From Cryptomeria japonica (lineage: Eukaryota > Streptophyta > Pinopsida > Cupressales > Cupressaceae), in assembly GCF_030272615.1 (NCBI RefSeq), contig NC_081407.1, positions 262,680,574 to 262,744,573 of the forward strand: 64,000 nucleotides of DNA, given 5' to 3'. Positions 56,879 through 64,000 of the stretch are shown here, piece after piece. Each line of letters begins with the position of its first letter. The stretch's first letter is position 1. Below the pieces are notes generated by a model. That model was not told the origin of the DNA, searched no databases, and worked only from the letters and a program-made list of their open reading frames with translations. Made by a program: the position numbers and the translations under genes.

Positions 56879-59239
56879 AGACGGTGCGGTTTATCGCGTC
56901 GTTTCAAAGAAAGAAAAATAGGTGTGAAGAAATGCCCCATAAAATGTAAATTTAATGGGTGGTATGCCCCCTCGAGAGATGGGCCGAATTTTTTTTGAAA
57001 AATCGGGCGATCTCTCGAAAAAGAATGAAAAGTGGAGGGGAGGTAGAATAGAAGAAATTAGAACTAATGATGAAAGAATGGGAGAAAATGGAGTGAATAT
57101 GAAGAAACAACAAGCCAGCGAGTACCCTGAGGTCATGCAAGAGATACATAGCAGATGTAGTGTGGGGTTTGGATTGATGCTATACAATTGATCAAAATTG
57201 GTTGGACAATTTGGTGCAATCAGTTGAATTGCCCCGGTCAAGTCAAAGCGTGACAGTTGATGTCAGTTGGTCGCTTGGACATGATAAAGTCTGAGTAAGT
57301 GAATCAAAGTGACCTGATGTGACTTAGACAATTGATGTAATTGCCCGATGAAGTCAAGGTATATGAAGCAAAATACTCGTTGAGACTTAGACAATTGATT
57401 TAATTGTCCGTTGGATTGTGTTTGATTGGTTGATCAATTGATAGTGTGTGCATGTGATGGATGGCTGTGGGGAATCATGGCAACCCCGTTGAGACTAGGT
57501 CATTATGATAAATGCCTGATGTAGTCTAGGATTACCATGATCGATTACCTGTTGAGACCCGAAGATACGTGATCAGAGTATCTGTTGATAGTCTAGGTGT
57601 GTGGGAGTTGATGTATCTGTGTAGACAGAGTAACTGGCTTAATTTTGTGGATGAGTGAGGATGGGAAGCGATGAAGGGATTAGGATGATGTTGATGATCA
57701 AGATAGGGAGGGTGAGGGGGGATTTGATGTTAGATAGAAGATATGGAGGACTAGGATCGAGTCCTATGGAAGAAGATGAGTAAAATAGAGTATGCATTAT
57801 TATGACTACGTATGCATGATATGCAGCTATTATGAATGTATGGATGGGTGGAATGCAACGAAATGCAATATATACAAATGAGATGGAATGACGATCCATG
57901 GTGCTTTATTTTTCATCATTGAGCTTTAAAATGTTGTAAGAAAATACAAGCAACTTGACATAAAGATTCAAGATGACCAGAGTATTTCTTACATGGATTT
58001 TGATATAGCAAGTTAATACAAGCAACTTGATATAATGGATCAAGTTGACCTGAGTATTGCTTGCGGAATAGACAAGGATTATCTCCTTTCATGCATGACT
58101 TGGATCGTCCTCCTTGATCTTAGGCTGATCATATCCTGAGACAAGTGCATACCGTAATAAGAGATAAAACCTTTATCCAGTTTGGATGAGGTAGGAGGAA
58201 CCAAAGAAAGAGAATTGTACCTGCAAACAAACAATATATACATAAAGAATAAAGAATATGGATCCTTGGTAATGGTTCATGCTCATATGGTCGAGGTATA
58301 CGCTGTAGTCAGCAAGCCGTAATGATCTATGACTGCATTTTGCATAAGATCATGTAGCTTGGTGAACTTCCCACGTAGACACCATTAGTACATGCCCCAG
58401 TACTTCATCGGAAATAATGCACAAACGATACAAAACAATGCTGAAAGATCCCGATACAGATAAACAAATGAATTACTCACAAATCAACCAAGTATTTGAT
58501 AGCTTAACAGAATTTTCTTGTCAAAGAAAACATCATCGTGTCTTTGTTTTGGTAAGGAAGGATGCATCCTTGTTTTAAAGACAGTTTTGGATTGTTGATG
58601 TGGATTGTGTGGTTGTTTGGTAAATGGTCATTGTGTGAGTAGTTTGTCGCAATGTTTGTTTTGGTATCTGCATGGATGAGTATGTACAAGGTGTTGCCAT
58701 GTTTTTGTGTGATTTTTCAATGGTTTTGTCGATGTTTTTTGGATTTTGTGAAATTTTTTTGAATGTTTTTGGTATTTTGAGAGTCATTTTTTAATGTTTT
58801 TGATATTTTCTGATGATTGCCTGAATGAAGAGCGTAATGAATCATATGAGACAATGTAGAATCCACTTCCTTCACGAGGGTAAGGGTATTGCCCCTAGTT
58901 TGTAGACCTGACTATGAAAAGGTGGGATGCTAGACGCATGGAGTATTTTCTTAATTGCAGATCAAATAACAAGCCATGGTTTGGATGGATGGATGTATGT
59001 GTGCATGAATGTGATCGCAATGAGCCTGAAAGATACTGGAGCCATTGCCTTTACGAGTGGCGCCTGTTTGCCAGGTTTTCACCATCGCACTTACCCAAGG
59101 TGCCACCGGAGTGGTTGTTCACCGTTTGGATGCATGATTTTTCTTTACTTTTTTGAATGTTTTTGTATTTTCTTCAGGACATTTTCTGAATGTTTTTGGT
59201 ATTTTCTAGTATGCAGGGGACCCGGATGCTCTGTACAGC
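56879..59239 (-). other. 3' non-coding region of Tat element
   Basis: No coding signal over 2.4 kb. It holds degenerate short repeats (ACTTAGACAATTGATnTAATTG near 57330 and 57400), a duplicated stem-loop (57936-58064) and T-rich repeats TTTTTGAATGTTTTTG (about 58755-58810 and 59150-59205). Long 3' non-coding regions with short repeats are known in Tat/Ogre elements. Confidence 0.6.
57936..58064. repeat. Duplicated 57-bp stem-loop
   Basis: Two 57-bp units at 57936-57992 and 58008-58064, period 72. Outer arms: GTAAG...CTTAC in the first and GCAAG...CTTGC in the second, so both sides of one base pair changed together. Each also has inner arms CTTGA and TCAAG. Confidence 0.7.
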
Positions 59240-62200
59240 TTAGGTATAAAACCGTTTGAGGTGCATGCTGTTGATTGGATCTGCAAGCGGTTCTCCTTCT
59301 GATGTAGCCAACTGATATGCCCCGGACCCGAATACAGCAGTGACAACATATGGGCCCAACCAGTTTGATTCAAACTTGCCTTGATGTTCTCTGTTTGGTT
59401 GGTTGCGAGGATTTTCTCGAAGAACAAGATCACCTACCTCAAATGTACGAGATCTAACTCGGTGATTGTAGCTTCTACTCATGCGCTGCTGATAGGCTTT
59501 GAGGTGATTGTATGCAGCTTGTCGCTTCTCATCAAGTAACTCTAAGTCCTGAAGACGGGATACTCTGTAGGCTTCATCATCGATGAGATTGTGCAATGAA
59601 ACTCGTAAGGATGGTATCTCGACCTCAATAGGTAAGATAGCTTCAGCACCATAGACCAATGAATAAGGAGTTGCACCTGTAGGGGTCCGAATGCTAGTTC
59701 GATATGCCCATAGCGCTGGATTCAATTGAACATGCCAATCACGGCCGGCATCATTGACTGTCTTCTTTAGGATTCTCAATATGTTTTTATTGGATGCTTC
59801 GGCCTGACCATTGCCTTGTGGGTAATAGGGAGTGGAAAAGCGGTGTTGGATATGAAATTTCTCACAAAGCTCACGAACATCCTGATTTTTGAAAGGAAGA
59901 CCGTTATCTGTGACGATGGACATGGGTACACCATACCGGCAGATGATGTAGTTGAGGATGAATGAGGCGATCTGCTTGCCGGTGACTTGGGTAAGTGGAA
60001 CAGCTTCGATCCACTTGGTGAAATATTCAGTGGCGGTAATAATGAATTTATGGCCATTGGATGAAGATGGATGGATTTTACCCACAAGATCAAGACCCCA
60101 TTGACAAAAAGGCCATGGTGTTGTGATTGGTTGCAGTTCTTGAGCTGGTGCATGTATTAGGTCGCCATGAACTTGACATTTTTTGCATTTTTTGACAAAG
60201 TAGTAGGAATCCTTTTCCATAGATGGCCAATAATATCCAGCTCGCAAGAGTTTCTTGGCGAGTGATGGACCACTTGAATGAGTCCCGCAAATTCCTTCAT
60301 GTACCTCTTCCAAAGCCTTTGTTATCTCACCTTGTTCTAGACATCGAAGGAGAGTACCATCAAGACCGCGTCGGTATAGGGTTTCGGCAATAATGGTATA
60401 TCGAGCAGTTTGGCGAATGAAGGTTTTACGTTGGTTATTTGATTGGTTGGGAGGAAGGGTGTGATCACGGAGATAGGTGTAGAACTCACCATACCATGGG
60501 GATTCAGAACCAACAAGGCAACATATCATTTCAGATTCGGGGATATCATAAGCGGGGATCCAAAGTTGTTCTACCAAGAACTCGTAGCGTGTTGAATTCT
60601 GTGGAAGATCTAGTAGAGATGCGATGGTAGCCATAGCGTCAGCAGCTCGATTCTGATCTCTTGGTATCTGCTCAAAAGTGATAGTAGTAAATGATGTCTT
60701 TAGATTGTCCACCATTTGCTTGTATGGCATGAGTTTATCATCTTTGGTCTGATATTCATTAGTTGCTTGTCGAATGACCAGTTGGGAATCGCCATATACT
60801 TGCAATTCTTTTAATTTCCATTGTACGGCTAACCTGAGTCCTGTGATCAAGGCCTCATACTCTGCTATGTTGTTTGTGCATGGAAATGTGAGCCTGTAAG
60901 ACTTCGGGATGCTATCACCTTGAGGTGTGATAAACAGAATGCCTGCCCCCGAGCCGTGCCTAGTGTATGAACCATCAAAATATAGTTTCCATGGTTGTGC
61001 TTCTGTGATCATGAATATCTCTTCATCTGGAAAATTGGAAATGAGAGGATGATCGCCTATGAGTGGTGCATCGACCAACTGATCTGCAATGACCTGACCT
61101 TTGATAGCTTTACGGTCCACATACTCGATGTCGAATTCACTTAGAATCATTACCCATTTAGCTAAGCGACCTGTCAATGCTGCTTTGTTAAGTAAATACT
61201 TGAGTGGATCAATCTTTGCAATGAGTTGCACCTTGTGTGTTAACAGATAGTGCCTCAGTTTAGTGGCTGCCAAGATTACTGCTAGGCAAGCTTGCTCAAT
61301 AGGTGTGTAATTGAGTTCATAGCCCACCAGTGTGCGAGAGATGTAGTAAATAGCACACTCTTTTCCTTCTGCATTATGTTGTGCCAGTAATACACCTAAT
61401 GCTGTACTTGTCGCTGAGATATAAAGTAACAACGGTCTACTTGGATCTGGTGGCATCAACAACGGTGGATTTATGAGATAGTCTTTAAGCGCCTGAAATG
61501 CTTGCTGGCATCTGTCATCCCACTGAAAGCGGATGTTCTTGTGTAGCAGGTGTGTGAATGGGTGACACTTATCAGCCAATTGTGCAATGAATCTGCGGAT
61601 AGATTGAAGCCGTCCTTGTAGTGTTCTTAGCTGACTGATATTCTTTGGAGGTGGCATGTCCATGATTGCTTTAACCTTTGCTGGATCGACCTCAATGCCT
61701 TTGCTTGAGACAATGTATCCTAGAAGCTTCCCGGAGGTCACTCCGAAGGCACATTTCTTTGGGTTGAGTCGAACATGGTATTGTTGCAGTCTATCAAAGA
61801 TTTTATCTAAGATGTGAAGATGTCCTTCTCTAGTAAGTGATTTTGCTAGTAAATCATCCACATAATCTTCCATTATAGTATGCATCATGTCATGGAAGAT
61901 GGTGGTCATTGCTCTTTGATAGGTCGCTCCTGCATTCTTTAGACCAAAAGGCATTACATTCCAGCAGTATGTGCCCCATGGACATGTGAAGGCTGTCTTA
62001 TGTTGGTCCTCTGGTGCGATCTTTATTTGATTGTATCCCGAAAAGCCATCCATGAGTGAAAGCATGGCATGTCCTGCTGTCAAATCTACTATGATGTCGA
62101 TATTTGGTAGAGGGAAGTCATCCTTAGGACATGCCTTATTCAGATCTCTGAAGTCTGTACAAATGCGGATGCCCCCTTTTGGTTTGCCAACTGGTACAAT

Positions 62201-64000
62201 GTTGGAGATCCATTCTGCATAATCAATTGGTCTAATGAAACCAACATCCAGGAGTTTCTTGAGTTCTGTTTTGACTAGCACGGCAATCTGAGGATGCATC
62301 TTACGAAGCTTCTGCTTGACAGGTTTGGCTCCTTTTGCTACTGTGAGATGATGCATAACTAAATCCGGATCAAGCCCAGGCATGTCTGCATATGACCATG
62401 CAAAGTTGATCTGACGCTGCTGGAAGAACTCTATAAATGTAGGTTGTTCCTCTGGAGTGAGAAGAGATGCCAGATGTATAATATGAGGGTTTTCAGGAGT
62501 CCCCACATTGTATTCTTTGGTCTCCTCAATGAGAATCGTCGATCGTTCCTGTTGTGTACTAGCAGGGAGAATGTCAAACCCTTCATCCTCAAGTGCCTCA
62601 GAGAGGTTTTCACCGTTGGATACGCTCTTTCTTTTTACTTTTGTTGGATCAAACAGTGCCACAGTGTGGTTTTCACTGGAAGATCCATGTTTTAATGTTA
62701 TATTTTTGCAGCTGAAGGGTTTGGCATCCGCCCCGAAGTATGCTGCGCTATTAAGTTCAATGGCGAATCCAGCTTTGTGATCCCCGCTTGGTAGATTATC
62801 CCTTAATTCCAAAAAGTCAATGATAGCCTCATCGTTTTGGAAGAGGTCAAGACATGGGGGATTTGGTTGATTCCATTCGATGAGTTCAGGGTGGATAATG
62901 GGCATTACCTCATCGATTAAGTTAAGTGCGGGAGATGTATCAGTGAGGGTTAAGACAGTGTGGTGAAGGTCGTTGATGGTACTCTCCCTGTCAGAATCCG
63001 GCGTAGGATGAGACGTAGGGTCTGTGGAAGATGTTTCCAGCTCAGGTACCCAAGTGGTCTTTATCTGTGCTTCTCCGTAAACAGGGATGTCTTTGTGTGG
63101 CAGAGGTGGTGATGTGTCTTCCTCATCTGAAGTGTTAAGTTGCACTGAATCGAATTCGCACTCATGTGAGTCGGTCTCTGAATCACTTTCCAGCATCCGA
63201 TTGCTATACCATACTGGGATGTCGCTAGAGTTGAACACGGCAGGTGTGATTGGTTTATGTATCTTTGTGGTGATCGGTGCTGCAGGAACCGTGATGGGGT
63301 TTAAAGGATTTGTCACTGGAAGTATTGGTAGTGTTGCCTCAATGGCTTCTGTTGGAATGGCTGGTGCCATAGATGCTGTTGTGGGTTCTGATATAGTTGC
63401 TGCTGCTATTGGTGTTTTTGATGGGATTACGGGTTCATTTGGTGGGATGATTGGTATTGTAGATGGTTGTGGTGGGTTTGTGAGCCTCGATGGGGCAGTG
63501 GGGATAGTGTTTGATGGTGCTTTGATTATGAAAGGTGTCCTCTTTGCAGTAGGTGGGCAAAATGGTTTGCTGGGTTTTCCTTTGAATTTGAGTTTAGGAA
63601 GGATCTCTTTTTCAAAGCCTAGGCCTGTATTACCTTTGGGCTTGAATTCTGGTAGCAGAGGTTCATGTCGTCCTTGTTTGCAGTATCCCAAAGCACTCTG
63701 ACCATCATATCCCATTCTTTGCATAATGAGGAGGCCTTTGCCATACTGTTCTGTAGGAAGTGTAACTTGCGGTTTGTCAGTGGTGATGGGATCTTTATAG
63801 ATCCAGTCCGCCAGGTCCTCATCTTGTGTCTCTTCCTCTTGACTCTTTCCAAGAATGAAAGGCGTTAAGGCACATGGAGGCGTGATTAGTGGTTGCTGGA
63901 GCAACTGCTGTGGTTTACCATGTGTTCTAGGAGAAGTGGGCATTTGTCCCACACAAAAGAGCTGACTCAAGTTGTATTCTCCAGGACCTTCCTCTGCGAT
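59240..64000 (-). CDS. Gag-pol polyprotein of Tat-type Ty3/gypsy element (5' end outside window)
   Basis: Open for more than 1,576 codons. The frame has no stop up to 64000, so the apparent start (a TTG at 63970) is not the real one. Domains in order, numbered from that point: about 75-120 G-patch (KGLLIMQRMGYDG, later GNTGLGF); about 400-500 region between gag and RT; about 545-790 RT with YVDD near 702; about 840-960 first RNase H; about 990-1120 second, plant-type RNase H (WKLYFDGSYTRHGSG, YGDSQLVIRQA); about 1223-1265 HHCC zinc site ending CKKC; about 1295-1400 integrase core (DLVGK, TDNGLPF, GQAEASNKN); C-terminus near 1520 (NWLGPYVV). All catalytic residues I can check are present, so it may encode working enzymes. 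Confidence 0.92.
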   Translation of the reverse strand: MAEEGPGEYNLSQLFCVGQMPTSPRTHGKPQQLLQQPLITPPCALTPFILGKSQEEETQDEDLADWIYKDPITTDKPQVTLPTEQYGKGLLIMQRMGYDGQSALGYCKQGRHEPLLPEFKPKGNTGLGFEKEILPKLKFKGKPSKPFCPPTAKRTPFIIKAPSNTIPTAPSRLTNPPQPSTIPIIPPNEPVIPSKTPIAAATISEPTTASMAPAIPTEAIEATLPILPVTNPLNPITVPAAPITTKIHKPITPAVFNSSDIPVWYSNRMLESDSETDSHECEFDSVQLNTSDEEDTSPPLPHKDIPVYGEAQIKTTWVPELETSSTDPTSHPTPDSDRESTINDLHHTVLTLTDTSPALNLIDEVMPIIHPELIEWNQPNPPCLDLFQNDEAIIDFLELRDNLPSGDHKAGFAIELNSAAYFGADAKPFSCKNITLKHGSSSENHTVALFDPTKVKRKSVSNGENLSEALEDEGFDILPASTQQERSTILIEETKEYNVGTPENPHIIHLASLLTPEEQPTFIEFFQQRQINFAWSYADMPGLDPDLVMHHLTVAKGAKPVKQKLRKMHPQIAVLVKTELKKLLDVGFIRPIDYAEWISNIVPVGKPKGGIRICTDFRDLNKACPKDDFPLPNIDIIVDLTAGHAMLSLMDGFSGYNQIKIAPEDQHKTAFTCPWGTYCWNVMPFGLKNAGATYQRAMTTIFHDMMHTIMEDYVDDLLAKSLTREGHLHILDKIFDRLQQYHVRLNPKKCAFGVTSGKLLGYIVSSKGIEVDPAKVKAIMDMPPPKNISQLRTLQGRLQSIRRFIAQLADKCHPFTHLLHKNIRFQWDDRCQQAFQALKDYLINPPLLMPPDPSRPLLLYISATSTALGVLLAQHNAEGKECAIYYISRTLVGYELNYTPIEQACLAVILAATKLRHYLLTHKVQLIAKIDPLKYLLNKAALTGRLAKWVMILSEFDIEYVDRKAIKGQVIADQLVDAPLIGDHPLISNFPDEEIFMITEAQPWKLYFDGSYTRHGSGAGILFITPQGDSIPKSYRLTFPCTNNIAEYEALITGLRLAVQWKLKELQVYGDSQLVIRQATNEYQTKDDKLMPYKQMVDNLKTSFTTITFEQIPRDQNRAADAMATIASLLDLPQNSTRYEFLVEQLWIPAYDIPESEMICCLVGSESPWYGEFYTYLRDHTLPPNQSNNQRKTFIRQTARYTIIAETLYRRGLDGTLLRCLEQGEITKALEEVHEGICGTHSSGPSLAKKLLRAGYYWPSMEKDSYYFVKKCKKCQVHGDLIHAPAQELQPITTPWPFCQWGLDLVGKIHPSSSNGHKFIITATEYFTKWIEAVPLTQVTGKQIASFILNYIICRYGVPMSIVTDNGLPFKNQDVRELCEKFHIQHRFSTPYYPQGNGQAEASNKNILRILKKTVNDAGRDWHVQLNPALWAYRTSIRTPTGATPYSLVYGAEAILPIEVEIPSLRVSLHNLIDDEAYRVSRLQDLELLDEKRQAAYNHLKAYQQRMSRSYNHRVRSRTFEVGDLVLRENPRNQPNREHQGKFESNWLGPYVVTAVFGSGAYQLATSEGEPLADPINSMHLKRFYT

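Larger units (their letters stand above)
55026..64000 (-). mobile_element. Ty3/gypsy Tat-lineage element, 3' part (continues beyond window)
   Basis: On the minus strand: polyprotein from the window edge to 59240, a 2.4-kb 3' non-coding region, a polypurine tract (56865-56878) and an LTR (55026-56864). Two successive RNase H domains and a long 3' non-coding region are hallmarks of the Tat/Ogre group. The polyprotein is one unbroken frame, in contrast to all other elements in the window, so this insertion is probably the youngest. Confidence 0.9.

Noticed and set aside
56955-57191. Plus-strand 78-codon ORF in the Tat 3' region
   Set aside because: Purine-rich low-complexity frame next to the polypurine tract; no motifs.
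63087-63701. 204-codon plus-strand ORF rich in Gly/Val
   Set aside because: It is antisense to the Pro/Thr/Ile-rich linker of the Tat polyprotein; composition mirrors the real frame.

Overview
The window is plant nuclear DNA dominated by decayed, deeply nested retrotransposons, with one recognisable host gene. Very long nested LTR arrays, tRNA-iMet primer sites, a Tat-type Ty3 element, LINEs with a plant-style RNase H tail, and a plant-only WW/zinc-ribbon regulator point to a large-genome seed plant. A conifer is my best guess from the style of the repeats, but the sequence alone does not prove it.

Layout. 1-3089 (minus): an LTR element whose gag has four zinc-knuckle positions, followed by an unrecognised ORF ('ORF-A'). 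3812-8018 (minus): a frameshifted LINE with ORF1, endonuclease and reverse transcriptase. 9190-16026 (plus): the 3' part of a second LINE, cut by a solo LTR (10189-11402, duplication GTCTC) and by a gag-protease-only LTR element (11462-15165, duplication CCTTT). 16418-17696: a second solo LTR of the same family (duplication GATGA). 18778-19756 (minus): the host gene, a two-exon CFL1-like WW protein with an EAR motif and a GIR-like C-terminus, with a TATA box and a poly(A) signal. 19860-22380: AT-rich DNA without genes.

From about 22385 to 53700 there is one nested stack. A minus-strand Ty1/copia relic (22385-27434) carries a 373-bp TRIM in its RT and was then hit by a plus-strand ORF-A element (27435-about 53700). 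Inside that element sits a copy of a second unrecognised family ('ORF-B', about 30520-50290). That copy is split by a complete minus-strand copia (34316-48775, 1.53-kb LTRs). The copia in turn holds a 428-bp solo LTR (38431-38858) and a second, better preserved ORF-B unit (40365-46698). A 1,000-bp solo LTR (51841-52840) also lies in the outer element. ORF-B therefore moved before and after the copia insertion.

53700-55025 holds no gene. 55026-64000 (minus) is the 3' part of a Tat-lineage Ty3/gypsy element: a 1.84-kb LTR, a long 3' non-coding region with a duplicated stem-loop, and one open frame of more than 1,576 codons with a G-patch, RT, two RNase H domains and integrase. It is the least decayed element here and runs off the right edge.

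The main candidates for something undescribed are ORF-B (1,213 codon positions broken only by three TAGs, behind a degenerate tandem array of hairpins) and the ORF-A element (multi-knuckle gag plus ORF-A). The two ORFs appear to share a distant domain resembling plant 'mobile domain/transposon protein' families.
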